A DNA stretch of 64,000 nucleotides from Brumimicrobium sp. Lineage in GTDB: Bacteria; Bacteroidota; Bacteroidia; Flavobacteriales_D; Crocinitomicaceae. Below, piece by piece: positions 8,473 to 17,755 of the stretch (positions are counted from its first letter, which is position 1; each line of letters starts with the position of its first letter). The notes under the pieces were generated by a model that was not told the origin of the DNA, did not search any database, and saw only the letters and a program-made list of their open reading frames with translations. The stretch is taken from assembly GCA_023957385.1 (NCBI GenBank), contig JAMLGZ010000001.1, forward strand, positions 1,288,923 through 1,352,922, read 5' to 3'. Made by a program: the position numbers and the translations under genes.

Positions 8473-8852
8473 TTTTATTGGAGAGGCTATTTTCAAACGC
8501 CGCGACGCTACTTCCGAGACAAAAGCGAATAAAAACCTTCGTTACAACGAAGTGTGAGATATAAGGAGGTGTTTATTAGTTATTTATAAAATAAGGGTTA
8601 TAATTTTATTAAAGTTCCCCAATCTCCTCCTGAAAAGCCAACCCAAAGTGTGTCGGCCAGACAAAAAAGCGGGAAGCAGCGCGCGTGAATGGCAAATGCC
8701 CGTAGAGACGTACGATCGTACGTCCTTACGAACATTTGCCAGAGCGGGGAGGCAGCATTTTTTTGTCTTGTCTTTTTGCCTACTTTTTTGACAAGAAAAA
8801 AGTAAGACATAAACTGTAGCCATTAAATGAATTAGTAGTACTTCTATAAAAC
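8473..8852. other. 380-base non-coding stretch with palindromic element
   Basis: No protein gene is supported. A small hairpin lies at 8538-8553. The region 8655-8820 contains nested inverted repeats around a long palindrome (separate entry). The minus-strand frames here (8598-8810 and an overlapping one) look like translations of a dispersed element and not genes. Confidence 0.5.
8691..8740. repeat. 50-base near-perfect palindrome
   Basis: The arms 8691-8715 and 8716-8740 are inverted repeats that match at 21 of 25 positions. The centre 8707-8724 is a perfect 18-base palindrome (GACGTACGATCGTACGTC). Outside it an AGACAAAAAA block on the left pairs with TTTTTTGTCT on the right, so an even longer cruciform or RNA hairpin is possible. 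It sits between the Rhs locus and the tRNA pair. Confidence 0.85.
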
Positions 8853-8881
8853 AAAAAAGCCTTGATTAGTCAAGGCTTTTT
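8853..8881 (-). terminator. Rho-independent terminator of the tRNA pair
   Basis: On the minus strand, just after tRNA-Leu, an AAAAAGCCTTGA stem pairs with TCAAGGCTTTTT, giving a stable hairpin that ends in a T run. It is symmetric, but its position shows that it serves the tRNA transcript. Confidence 0.85.
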
Positions 8882-8882
8882 G

Positions 8883-8967
8883 TACTCGGGGCGGGACTTG
8901 AACCCGCACGAACGCAATGCTCATTGGATTTTAAGTCCAACGTGTCTACCAATTCCACCACCCGAGC
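8883..8967 (-). tRNA. tRNA-Leu (anticodon TAA)
   Basis: The 85-nt gene has a long variable arm, acceptor stem GCTCGGG/CCCGAGT with discriminator A, and anticodon stem-loop TTGGA-CTTAAAA-TCCAA that gives anticodon TAA. The long variable arm and A73 confirm the leucine type. The CCA end is not encoded. It lies 19 bases downstream of tRNA-Gly in the same transcript. Confidence 0.96.
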
Positions 8968-8986
8968 AGCATATTTTGAGTGGCTG

Positions 8987-9059
8987 AGCGAGAAACGGGA
9001 TTCGAACCCGCGACCCCAACCTTGGCAAGGTTGTGCTCTACCAACTGAGCTATTCTCGC
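8987..9059 (-). tRNA. tRNA-Gly (anticodon GCC)
   Basis: The 73-nt gene folds into a standard cloverleaf with acceptor stem GCGAGAA/TTCTCGC and discriminator T. The anticodon loop TTGCCAA in stem CAACC/GGTTG gives GCC. It is the first gene of a two-tRNA minus-strand unit. Confidence 0.96.
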
Positions 9060-9183
9060 TTGTTTTCAATTACTCAAAGTATCGTTATACTTTAGCGGGG
9101 ACAAATATAGTATATTTTTTATCTAATCAATGATGAAACCTAGAAATATTTAAAAAAAATATTTTTCTTTTATAGCAACTTTG

Positions 9184-9191
9184 TATTTTTG
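9184..9191 (+). promoter_or_regulatory. Putative -7 box for the PKD/T9SS gene
   Basis: TATTTTTG matches the Bacteroidota -7 consensus TAnnTTTG and lies 34 bases before the ATG at 9226. No clear -33 TTG was seen. Confidence 0.45.
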
Positions 9192-9225
9192 TTATACGTT
9201 ATATGATATATACGTTAATATTCAC

Positions 9226-12200
9226 ATGGCTACTATGAGAAATATAAAATTTTTATTTTTAGTGATTATTTTATTTGCAAGTTCAAATATATCTACATCA
9301 TATTCACAATCAACAAAAGGAAAGGATTTCTGGTTTGGATTTATGTATAATCTAATTGTAGTCCAGCCTCAAGTATATATATCCTCTGACGCTCCTGCAA
9401 GTGGAACTATTACAGTACCTGGTATAGGATTTACCCAAAATTTCAATTTACCTGGAGGGACAACACAAAAATTTACACTTCCTTTATCTGCTGTAACTCC
9501 TTATACTGAAGGAACTCATAACTTAGCAGTACATGTTCAGTCTTGTGAAGAAATAACCGTTTATGCTGTGAATCCTGGAAATGCTTCTGCGGATGCAACT
9601 ATTGTAATACCAACTAGTGCTCTTGGTTCACAATATTATGCTTTAAACATGTCAGGTAGTCCTGGAGATTGGGGGGATGCGGCTCTTATAGTTGCAACAG
9701 AAAATAATACCAGTATCGAAATTATTCCAAGTGTAAATACTGATGGCGGAAAACCTGCAGGTGTTCCGTTTACTATTACTTTAAATCAAGGAGAGAGTTA
9801 TCAACTGACACATCTTTCTGGTACAGCAGATTTAACAGGAACGTCAATAAAAGCATCTAATAATGGTGGTTCATGTAAACCATTTGCAGTCTTTTCCGGA
9901 AGTCAATGTATTAATATAGGAGGTTGTGTGGCATGTGACCATTTGTATGAACAGTTGCTACCTAATAATAGTTTAGGTAAAACCTATGCGGCAATTCCGC
10001 ATGCACAAAGAAATAGAACTCATTATCGTGTTTTGGCTATTCAAAATAATACAAAAGTATATCTAAATGGTACATTGGTAACCACATTGAATGCTGGACA
10101 ATTTTATCAATATGGTGATAATAACTTTACATTGATTACGGCTGACAATCCAGTTATGGTTATGCAGTATGCAGAAGGAACATCTTGTGGTGGACCTGGA
10201 GATCCATTTGAAGTGCTTCTATATCCGGTTGAGCAATCATTGGAAAATATTACTTTCAATGCCTTTCAAACGCCGTTGGTAACTAATTATTGGATTAATG
10301 TTCTCGTCAAAACAGTGAATGTCCCCACTGTAGTGTTGGATGGAGCGAATGTGTCGGGAAGTTTTAGTCCCTTTCCAGCAGACCCAACCTATAGCTATGC
10401 ACGAATTAGTGTAACACAAGGCGATCACACTTTGTCTTCACCAGGAGGCGCGACAACTACCGTATATGGATGGGGAAATGCAGAATCTTTTGGATATTGT
10501 GCCGGTGCAGCCATAAAAGACCTGACAAATGACTTTGATATTGTTACTACTCCAAATTGTCCAAATAGTAATATTAATTTCTCGGCGACCACTTCTCCAT
10601 TAGTAACTAGTTATACATGGGATTTTGGTGACGGCTCTGCTAATGTTGCTGATACGATAGCTACACATTCTTACCCTCAAGCAGGTTCATATAATGTAAC
10701 TCTTACTATGACAAAGACCAATGCTTGTGCAGTTGTTGTTAAAAAACCTGTAGATATATTTGATTTGCCCATTCGAATTAATCAAAACGACACGGCTGTA
10801 TGTTCTGGAATGACATTTAATCTATCTGTTAATTTAAGCGACTCCTTTCAAGTGGTACAAGTAACGGGATGTAATGATACGATCCTAAAAAATGTATATA
10901 TGCAGTATGATAATGTATATTGGAGCACAGGGCAAACTGGAACAAGTATTCAGATAACACCTACATCAGATACTATGATATATGTGTATGGTGAACAAAC
11001 TGGTTCAGATTGTACTGCGATAGATTCAGTCTTTATTCAGGTTCAAAATTTAGATGTTGATTTTGATTTAACGAATGTTTGTCAAGGAAATCAAGTCTGT
11101 CTCACAAACCAAAGCACAACGAATCAACCCATAGTCAATAGTAGGTATAATTTGGATGGCACGCTACTGACAAGTAATAATCTGGATTATTGCTTTACAG
11201 GAACAAATTCGGGCACTTTTAATGTTAAGCTTTATATTGAAACAAGTATTGGATGTAGAGATTCTATAACAAAACAACTAACTATTTTCCCCAAACCTAC
11301 TGCAGACTTTACTTTCACTAATGTTTGTAAAGGAAACCAAATGAATTTGAATAATACTACATCTGTTACAGGAAATGGCACTATGACATATACTTGGGAT
11401 GTTGATAATAATGGAACAACAGATTACACTACTCAAAATATACAGCATCAATATCCTAATAGCGGTGTTTATACTGTTAATTTGATAGCAACTACAGCTG
11501 ATGGGTGTAAAGATACAGTAGATCATCAGGTTACCGTGTATGCACTTCCAATCGCAAACTTTACGGCAACTTCTGTTTGTGAAGATGATGTAACCAATCT
11601 CACAGATGGTTCTACGATTACTCCAGTTGATAATGATGTAATTTCTACTTACGCTTGGAATTTTGGAAATGGAAGTACCTCCAATCAGCAAAATCCTACT
11701 GTGTCCTATGGGCAGGAAAATGTATACAATGTATCCTTAGTAGTTACAACTAACTACGGATGTAAAGATACTGTTACACTTCCTGTAACTGTATATCCAT
11801 TGCCTCATGTAAACTTCTCCCCAACAGATGTATGTTTGAACTTTGCTACACAATTTTCAGATAATTCAACCATTAGCAATGCACATACTTCCAATTCAAA
11901 TGTACAATGGGCATGGGATTTTGCCGATGGAACAACTTCTACACAACAGAACCCTTCCCATACTTATGCATCAGATGGTAGTTATAATGCTACATTGACT
12001 GTAACTTCAAATCATAATTGTGTAAATGACACTACTATAAAAGTAACTGTATATCCATTGCCTGTGGCTAGTTTTGTTGGACAAAATTTAGAAGGTTGCG
12101 CTCCGCTGTGTCCTACAATAACATCTACTTCAACTGTAAATTCCCCATCTATATTGTCAAAATATGAGTGGACGCTTTCCAATGGGAAATCATACTCAGG

Positions 12201-12870
12201 TAATTCATTTACTGATTGTTTTGATAATATAACAGGAATGGATGTGAGCTATGATGTTAATCTAAAGGTTACCTCTGATAAAGGATGTGTTAGCCAAACA
12301 AGCACTCCTAATTATATTAAAGTATATCACAATCCTATTGCAGATTTTTACTTTACCCCTAGTAATCCTGATGTTATCAATCCGGATGTAGATTTCCATA
12401 ATACTTCTTTATATGCAAATTCTTATTATTGGGTAATTGGTGATAATATTTCTTCGGAATTTGAACCAGATGTGGAATTCCCTTATGAACCAAAAATATA
12501 TGATGTTTTGTTAATTGCCTCTACAGATAAAGGATGTACAGATACAGCTCGTAGTGTTGTAGATGTGAAAGATAAGGTGATTTTCTATATTCCAAATACA
12601 TTCACTCCGGACCATGATGAATATAATGAAATGTTTAAACCTATTTTTGCAAGTGGCTATGATCCGCAAACATATACTTTATTGATCTTTGACCGTTGGG
12701 GAGAAATTATATTTGAATCTCATGATGTGAATGTAGGCTGGAAAGGTACTTATGGCGTAGATTCTAATACAATAGTTAAAGATGGAACCTACCTCTGGAA
12801 AATAGATTTTAAAGAAACAATGTCAGACAAACACCATACTTATACAGGACATGTTAATGTGTTAAAGTAG
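9226..12870 (+). CDS. Large secreted PKD-domain protein with T9SS type B sorting domain
   Basis: The frame is open from a TTG at 9181, but the ATG at 9226 (or 9235) places a signal peptide at the start and lies after a -7 box, giving about 1214 residues. Residues 30-430 resemble the IgGFc-binding N-terminal domain of Bacteroidota surface proteins (STKGKDFWFGFMYN near the mature N-terminus). About six PKD-like repeats follow (YTWDFGDGSA, YAWNFGNGST, WAWDFADGTT). The last 90 residues (IPNTFTPDHDEYNEMFKP, IFDRWGEIIFES, DGTYLWKIDF) form the gliding-motility-associated type B sorting domain. It is therefore exported by Sec, then secreted through T9SS and attached or released. A role in adhesion is inferred. 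Its stop codon abuts that of the next gene. Confidence 0.9.
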   Translation: MATMRNIKFLFLVIILFASSNISTSYSQSTKGKDFWFGFMYNLIVVQPQVYISSDAPASGTITVPGIGFTQNFNLPGGTTQKFTLPLSAVTPYTEGTHNLAVHVQSCEEITVYAVNPGNASADATIVIPTSALGSQYYALNMSGSPGDWGDAALIVATENNTSIEIIPSVNTDGGKPAGVPFTITLNQGESYQLTHLSGTADLTGTSIKASNNGGSCKPFAVFSGSQCINIGGCVACDHLYEQLLPNNSLGKTYAAIPHAQRNRTHYRVLAIQNNTKVYLNGTLVTTLNAGQFYQYGDNNFTLITADNPVMVMQYAEGTSCGGPGDPFEVLLYPVEQSLENITFNAFQTPLVTNYWINVLVKTVNVPTVVLDGANVSGSFSPFPADPTYSYARISVTQGDHTLSSPGGATTTVYGWGNAESFGYCAGAAIKDLTNDFDIVTTPNCPNSNINFSATTSPLVTSYTWDFGDGSANVADTIATHSYPQAGSYNVTLTMTKTNACAVVVKKPVDIFDLPIRINQNDTAVCSGMTFNLSVNLSDSFQVVQVTGCNDTILKNVYMQYDNVYWSTGQTGTSIQITPTSDTMIYVYGEQTGSDCTAIDSVFIQVQNLDVDFDLTNVCQGNQVCLTNQSTTNQPIVNSRYNLDGTLLTSNNLDYCFTGTNSGTFNVKLYIETSIGCRDSITKQLTIFPKPTADFTFTNVCKGNQMNLNNTTSVTGNGTMTYTWDVDNNGTTDYTTQNIQHQYPNSGVYTVNLIATTADGCKDTVDHQVTVYALPIANFTATSVCEDDVTNLTDGSTITPVDNDVISTYAWNFGNGSTSNQQNPTVSYGQENVYNVSLVVTTNYGCKDTVTLPVTVYPLPHVNFSPTDVCLNFATQFSDNSTISNAHTSNSNVQWAWDFADGTTSTQQNPSHTYASDGSYNATLTVTSNHNCVNDTTIKVTVYPLPVASFVGQNLEGCAPLCPTITSTSTVNSPSILSKYEWTLSNGKSYSGNSFTDCFDNITGMDVSYDVNLKVTSDKGCVSQTSTPNYIKVYHNPIADFYFTPSNPDVINPDVDFHNTSLYANSYYWVIGDNISSEFEPDVEFPYEPKIYDVLLIASTDKGCTDTARSVVDVKDKVIFYIPNTFTPDHDEYNEMFKPIFASGYDPQTYTLLIFDRWGEIIFESHDVNVGWKGTYGVDSNTIVKDGTYLWKIDFKETMSDKHHTYTGHVNVLK

Positions 12871-13548
12871 TTAGTTATTTTCTTCGAACCATTTCCATAA
12901 AGGTTCGTTAGGTACTTTAGCAGTAATTGAGATTATTTCCTTTTTAATTGGATGTTCAAAAACAACCTTACGCGCATGTAATGAGATCCCTCCGTCTTTA
13001 TTGGCTCGTTTAGCACCGTACTTTAAATCACCCTTAATGTGACAACCTATGTGTGCTAATTGAGCTCTGATTTGATGATGTCTTCCAGTATGTAAGGCAA
13101 TTTCTAGGAGATAATAATTATCGCTCTCGGCAATTAATCTATAATCAAGAATGGCTTCTTTGGCATCTTTTTTAGAAGCATCTGTAACGTAACTCTTATT
13201 TTGTTTCTCATTCTTTACAAGATAGTTGCGAAGAGTTCCACTTTTATTAGGTGGTTTTTCTTCTACAATTGCCCAATATGTTTTTTGAACGCCGTTGGTT
13301 TTAAATAGTGCATTCATACGAGAAAGAGCCTTACTTGTCTTAGAAAATATCACAATACCAGAGGTAGGTCTATCTAAACGATGAATAACTCCACAAAAGA
13401 CATTTCCAGGTTTGTTATACTTTTCAGCAAGCCAACTCTTAATTTCTTCGGGTAGCGGAGTGTCTCCTGTTTTATCACCTTGAACGATATCACCAACCGC
13501 TTTATTGACAGCAATCAAGTGATTATCTTCATAGATGACATCTAGCAT
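12871..13548 (-). CDS. RluA-family RNA pseudouridine synthase
   Basis: The 225-residue protein carries the RluA signature HRLDRPTSGIVIFSKT with the catalytic Asp and the later motif LHTGRHHQIRAQLAHIG. There is no S4 RNA-binding domain, which makes it a short member like TruC or RluA. It converts uridine to pseudouridine in rRNA or tRNA; the exact target cannot be told from sequence. It is the second gene of an operon with panB (5-base gap). Confidence 0.92.
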   Translation of the reverse strand: MLDVIYEDNHLIAVNKAVGDIVQGDKTGDTPLPEEIKSWLAEKYNKPGNVFCGVIHRLDRPTSGIVIFSKTSKALSRMNALFKTNGVQKTYWAIVEEKPPNKSGTLRNYLVKNEKQNKSYVTDASKKDAKEAILDYRLIAESDNYYLLEIALHTGRHHQIRAQLAHIGCHIKGDLKYGAKRANKDGGISLHARKVVFEHPIKKEIISITAKVPNEPLWKWFEENN

Positions 13549-13553
13549 ATTAC

Positions 13554-14369
13554 TTAATATTGCTCGTTCTCATTTGGGAAATCAGTAGTGCGCACATCTT
13601 TAATATAATTTTGGAGTGCATCCGTCATGATTTCATATAAATTAGCATATTTACGTAAGAATCGAGGGCTAAATTCATTGTTAATTCCTAGCATGTCATG
13701 TACCACCAATACTTGTCCGTCTATGCCATTTCCAGCGCCAATACCAATAATAGGAATTCTTACTTCTTTGGCCACTCTCTCAGCTAATTTAGCAGGAATC
13801 TTCTCTAATACAATAGCAAAACAACCTACGGCTTCTAATGCTTTAGCATCTTCTAATAAACGCTCAGCTTCTTCATCTTCTTTTGCTCTAACAGCGTATG
13901 TTCCAAACTTATAAATAGATTGTGGTGTTAGTCCCAAGTGACCCATTACAGGAATACCAGCAGTTAGGATGCGTGAAATAGATTCTAGAATTTCTTGACC
14001 ACCTTCCATCTTTACGGCATGCCCTCCAGATTCTTTCATGATTCTAATAGCAGAGTTTAACGCCTCTTTTGAGTTTCCTTGATAGGATCCAAATGGTAAG
14101 TCAACTACAACTAAAGCCCTATTTACAGCCCTTACAACAGATGCTGCATGATAAATCATTTGATCTAAAGTGATAGGAAGTGTAGTTTCATGTCCCGCCA
14201 TCACATTTGAAGCAGAATCTCCCACTAGAATGACATCCATTCCCGCACCGTCAACAATTTTTGCCATAGAGAAATCATAGCTAGTTAGCATAGCAATTTT
14301 CTCATTGTTATCTTTCATTTCTTGTAGGACGTGAGTAGTGACTTTTTTTACTTCTTTATGTACGGACAT
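13554..14369 (-). CDS. panB: 3-methyl-2-oxobutanoate hydroxymethyltransferase
   Basis: PanB transfers a hydroxymethyl group from 5,10-methylene-THF to 2-oxoisovalerate, the first committed step to pantothenate and CoA. The 271-residue length is typical. Family motifs are intact: [37 protein letters not shown] with the metal-binding Asp, [15 protein letters not shown] and [15 protein letters not shown]. The ATG at 14367-14369 is about 18 bases downstream of a -7 box. No panC or panD lies nearby; the pathway is split in this genome. Confidence 0.97.
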   Translation of the reverse strand: MSVHKEVKKVTTHVLQEMKDNNEKIAMLTSYDFSMAKIVDGAGMDVILVGDSASNVMAGHETTLPITLDQMIYHAASVVRAVNRALVVVDLPFGSYQGNSKEALNSAIRIMKESGGHAVKMEGGQEILESISRILTAGIPVMGHLGLTPQSIYKFGTYAVRAKEDEEAERLLEDAKALEAVGCFAIVLEKIPAKLAERVAKEVRIPIIGIGAGNGIDGQVLVVHDMLGINNEFSPRFLRKYANLYEIMTDALQNYIKDVRTTDFPNENEQY

Positions 14370-14386
14370 GATTTTAAAATTTCCTG

Positions 14387-14394
14387 CAAAGTTA
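14387..14394 (-). promoter_or_regulatory. Putative -7 box for panB-pseudouridine synthase operon
   Basis: On the minus strand TAACTTTG matches TAnnTTTG and lies 17 bases upstream of the panB ATG. Confidence 0.5.
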
Positions 14395-14451
14395 TAAGAA
14401 GAAATGAATTAATAAAATGGAAAAAGGGAAATTAGAAACTTCCTATTGAAA

Positions 14452-14530
14452 TGTTTTAACTATTTAACCTTTTTGTTCACGCTATGCCTATTGATTATAG
14501 TAAACAGGACGATACAGGGTATTTCAAAAC
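14452..14530. repeat. Dispersed intergenic repeat, copy A
   Basis: About 70 bases align with 17634-17712 at roughly 70% by eye, with shared blocks ATTGATTAT, GTAAA and AGGGT. Both copies lie between minus-strand genes in the same orientation. Confidence 0.4.
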
Positions 14531-14575
14531 TTTTGTGAATGTGTTTAATTATACTTTTAAACTAACGATAATTTA

Positions 14576-17467
14576 TTACATCTTTATAAATTTCTTCACT
14601 GTTTTTTGATCTTGTGATTGAATCGAGAATAGATAAATTCCGTTAGTTAAATCCTCCACGTTAATAATCTCTCCATTCTGGTAGTTTGAGATAGATTTTA
14701 TTAGAGTTCCATTAAGTCCATATATCTCTACACTTCCTGGAGTTGTTAATCCATTGATTTTTACAGTTTCCGTAGATGGGTTTGGATAAATAAAAATGTT
14801 TTCTTCGAATGGATATTCATCTATTGACAAGTCAGTATAGATATTATGTCCAAAATCAAAACCACAAGGTCCTTCATTCACTAGAAAGGCATTTCGAATT
14901 TTCCATCCTTTATCAAACAAAAGATTAACTGGATCCATAAAGGATTGAGTTTCTGTTGTGTCTCTTACAAATACATAAGCATAATCTAAAGAAATGATTT
15001 CATTCTGCGCCAATTCACCATAACCAAAACTGCTAATCATTCGCATATCCATAGGATGAGCAGAGGTTCCATTACCATCTGTATCCAGCTGTGTCCAAGG
15101 AGCAAATGGTGGTACTATTCCATAAAGCGCATAATTATAAGTGTCCTCATCACCAAAATAAGCATACCTTGTGGGGTAGATACCAGAAAAAGGGTAATCT
15201 GCACCAAAACGAAGTGTATCCCCATTTTTATTAAGTCCTTTTAAGTTGTTTAGTATATCACTCGGATACAGCGGTTCAGTATAAACTTCCGAAGTATCAA
15301 AATCCTGTCTATAAATAATCATGGATGATTCCAATCCTTTATGTTCATTATCAGTTATACCATCACCATAACCAAAACCATTAGGAGATTGATTCGTTCC
15401 ACTTCCCAATACATTATCCATTCCATCAGCATCTTGTTTAAATCCTTTTAAAACCATCGTTCCAATAGCAGGAAGTTTATCACCAAATCCATAGCTTCCT
15501 GGGGGATCACCAGTGTCATAAGCCCCATTATAAAAATAAGTCATTCCTAAATCTACGTTAGTGCCGATATAATCATCTTCTGGAGAACCAATATCGCCAT
15601 CATGATAAAATCCAAAATACAAGCTATCATAGGTTACGCCCCTAGAAATAATATTCACTTTTCGAAAAATCACGTCGTCGAATATGTCCGAAGTATCACA
15701 AGTAAATGTGTATGTATATGTTTGAAATTCTTCAAGTCGTGTTCCAGAATAATTATGAGTTACATTAAACAAACAATCATCGCCATAAATAGCAGGATAA
15801 TCTCCTTCCATAGGTTCATAAATCCCATTGTTATTTACATCCACAAAAGGTGCTACTTGTTCTGTCTGTCCTTTGGAAACATCACCATTTCCCGGCCACT
15901 CACGAATGCCGTGTGGGGGGATATAACTTGCGGAACCGTATAATAAAGAATCAATATGGTCATAAATCATTTTTTGGGTAACATGATACGAACGGTTGTA
16001 CTTAGACTCTATTATTTCATTGTAGAAAATAGACGGAGTCGAGGGGCCTGGTAAAACGTTCACTTGGGAATAGATAGAGTTTCCTTCCAAATTACTTCTT
16101 AGAGTCTCATTCATATCTTTACCTGCAAAAAACTCTTGTAAAGCATAGGAAACCCATGTACCATCATAAGTTGCACCAGCACCATTGTTATTATTCATTT
16201 TTATAAAATGAAGGCCAAGTCCTGCATTAAGTTCAAGAAGAGAGTTATTGGGAGAATAACGAGTCTGATATTCCTCCGCTTCTATCTTCGGGTTATCTGT
16301 GAACAATTCAACATAAGGAATTGAAGGGGCTACTATATCACCCTGCCAATCATCTATATCTACAGCTAAATTGGGCGCGACATTAAAATTATTGGCAACT
16401 CCTAAAAGATAAAGTTTATCCTCATTTTTTAAACATGAATTCAGGGATTTCAATCCTAACTCTATCTTGCGTTGTGAGATAAGATTAAAATTCTCGTCAA
16501 ATGTAATAAGAGAAGAACCTAGGTTTTGTATAGAACCAATTAAATAATAGTGGTTCTTATTGTAAAAGACTGTTCTTACATCAGAACTCCCACCCGTAAA
16601 TCCAATATTAAATGCTTCATCTTTTACCAAAGTGCCTTGAGTATTATAAATTTCAATTTTTGAAGTATTGGCAATAGCAAACTCATTTTCATTAATTTCA
16701 AATACATAACTAGATGTGCCTAAATTAACTGAATGAGGAAAGGAAGAGTAAGTTGAGAAAGATTCCCGAATAAAAACCTTGTCTTCTCCAACAATTGTAA
16801 ACAATTCTTTATTGTTTAATAATGTGATAAATCCTCCTTTTTTTCCATTTTTAATAAAATTTGAATTTAATATAGATTCACTTGGATTTGTTGCAATTGA
16901 ATTGGAAACAAACTCTATTGATGGATTGCCAAAATCATCTAAATTCATTGCCAAGCGATAAAGGTCTTTTTCCTCGTTTACTATATACGTTACAAAGTCA
17001 TCTCCAATACGTTTACCTTCCACATAGTTGGATAAAAAAGGACCTTCCGAACGATATTCTGCTTGAAGATTACCTGAAGCGGCACTTGTTTTAAGCCAGA
17101 TTAATTCATAATGTTTACTGTTAGGTATTAAAAAATTTTGTAAAAGATAGTATCTGCTACCGTCTAGGTCACATACTCCAGCAATAGACAATGGTCGAAT
17201 CGGATCGTTTGAAACAGAAGTGGTTTCATAAGAAACTTTTCGAATAGAGAGTAGATCACCCAATTCATTCAACTCTTGGGTAATAATCAACAAGTTATCG
17301 TCTTTAACATTTAAACTAGAAAGTATCGTTTTTCCTTGTCCATCGGTATGAAGATAATGAGCGAAACTGTTATCTAAAGATGGAGTAAGATTCAAATATG
17401 AACGGTTAAACTGAGCAAATACTATGTTAGTTGCTAGTACGATAAGGAGTGTTGCAAATATTCTCAT
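14576..17467 (-). CDS. Large secreted protein with T9SS type A sorting domain
   Basis: The open frame starts at a GTG (17470), but the next codon is ATG and is taken as the start, giving 963 residues. The signal peptide is MRIFATLLIVLATNIVFAQ. No catalytic domain was recognised. The central part has acidic, glycine-rich calcium-site-like segments (DVNNNGIYEPMEGDYPAIYG, DADGMDN, DTDGNG). The last 75 residues (IFIYPNPSTETVKI, SVEIYGLNGTLIKS, NGIYLFSI, KKFIKM) are a type A sorting domain. Expected location is the cell surface or medium. A 14-base perfect inverted repeat covers its promoter region, which suggests specific control. Confidence 0.85.
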   Translation of the reverse strand: MRIFATLLIVLATNIVFAQFNRSYLNLTPSLDNSFAHYLHTDGQGKTILSSLNVKDDNLLIITQELNELGDLLSIRKVSYETTSVSNDPIRPLSIAGVCDLDGSRYYLLQNFLIPNSKHYELIWLKTSAASGNLQAEYRSEGPFLSNYVEGKRIGDDFVTYIVNEEKDLYRLAMNLDDFGNPSIEFVSNSIATNPSESILNSNFIKNGKKGGFITLLNNKELFTIVGEDKVFIRESFSTYSSFPHSVNLGTSSYVFEINENEFAIANTSKIEIYNTQGTLVKDEAFNIGFTGGSSDVRTVFYNKNHYYLIGSIQNLGSSLITFDENFNLISQRKIELGLKSLNSCLKNEDKLYLLGVANNFNVAPNLAVDIDDWQGDIVAPSIPYVELFTDNPKIEAEEYQTRYSPNNSLLELNAGLGLHFIKMNNNNGAGATYDGTWVSYALQEFFAGKDMNETLRSNLEGNSIYSQVNVLPGPSTPSIFYNEIIESKYNRSYHVTQKMIYDHIDSLLYGSASYIPPHGIREWPGNGDVSKGQTEQVAPFVDVNNNGIYEPMEGDYPAIYGDDCLFNVTHNYSGTRLEEFQTYTYTFTCDTSDIFDDVIFRKVNIISRGVTYDSLYFGFYHDGDIGSPEDDYIGTNVDLGMTYFYNGAYDTGDPPGSYGFGDKLPAIGTMVLKGFKQDADGMDNVLGSGTNQSPNGFGYGDGITDNEHKGLESSMIIYRQDFDTSEVYTEPLYPSDILNNLKGLNKNGDTLRFGADYPFSGIYPTRYAYFGDEDTYNYALYGIVPPFAPWTQLDTDGNGTSAHPMDMRMISSFGYGELAQNEIISLDYAYVFVRDTTETQSFMDPVNLLFDKGWKIRNAFLVNEGPCGFDFGHNIYTDLSIDEYPFEENIFIYPNPSTETVKINGLTTPGSVEIYGLNGTLIKSISNYQNGEIINVEDLTNGIYLFSIQSQDQKTVKKFIKM

Positions 17468-17505
17468 CACTTATATTTGTTAATAGTCATAAACAAATAT
17501 AAGTG
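17468..17505 (-). promoter_or_regulatory. Perfect inverted repeat over the promoter of the T9SS gene
   Basis: The arms 17468-17481 and 17492-17505 are perfect 14-base inverted repeats (CACTTATATTTGTT) around a 10-base spacer. The upstream arm, read on the minus strand, contains the -7 box TATATTTG (17494-17501). The other arm lies in the leader and touches the start codon. It could be an operator for a dimeric regulator or a leader hairpin. Confidence 0.6.
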
Positions 17506-17633
17506 GTTTTGGTGACCTGTACAAATATTTAGTTGTTTTTAATGAGGCGGATTCCAGTGTCAAAAGGTATAGTGCTAAAAAGCAGAAAAACCACCACCAG
17601 AAGAAGATTTATGGACAAAAAGATAACTTAAAG

Positions 17634-17712
17634 CATTTTAGTTATTTGACTTTTCTGCTCATACAATGACCATTGATTATTGTAAAAGGGTAATATAGGG
17701 TGTTTTATGTCA
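17634..17712. repeat. Dispersed intergenic repeat, copy B
   Basis: This is the partner of 14452-14530. It lies between the sanA-like gene and the T9SS gene, both on the minus strand. Confidence 0.4.
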
Positions 17713-17755
17713 AGTTTTTAAAAAAAACTGGATGAATGAGACCTTTTCTAATGAA

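Noticed and set aside
8584..8823. Two overlapping minus-strand frames of 70-79 codons
   Set aside because: They run through the palindromic element, have odd composition for this genome (Cys, Arg and Trp-rich) and no promoter or start context; they are translations of a repeat.
8866..9133. Frames of 67-69 codons on both strands
   Set aside because: They lie over the tRNA-Leu and tRNA-Gly genes.
9181..9225. TTG start upstream of the PKD protein
   Set aside because: The TTG precedes the probable -7 box; the ATG at 9226 starts a clean signal peptide.
11278..11691. 137-codon minus-strand frame inside the PKD protein gene
   Set aside because: It is antisense to a well-supported gene and rich in Ile, Ser and Cys, as expected for a shadow frame.
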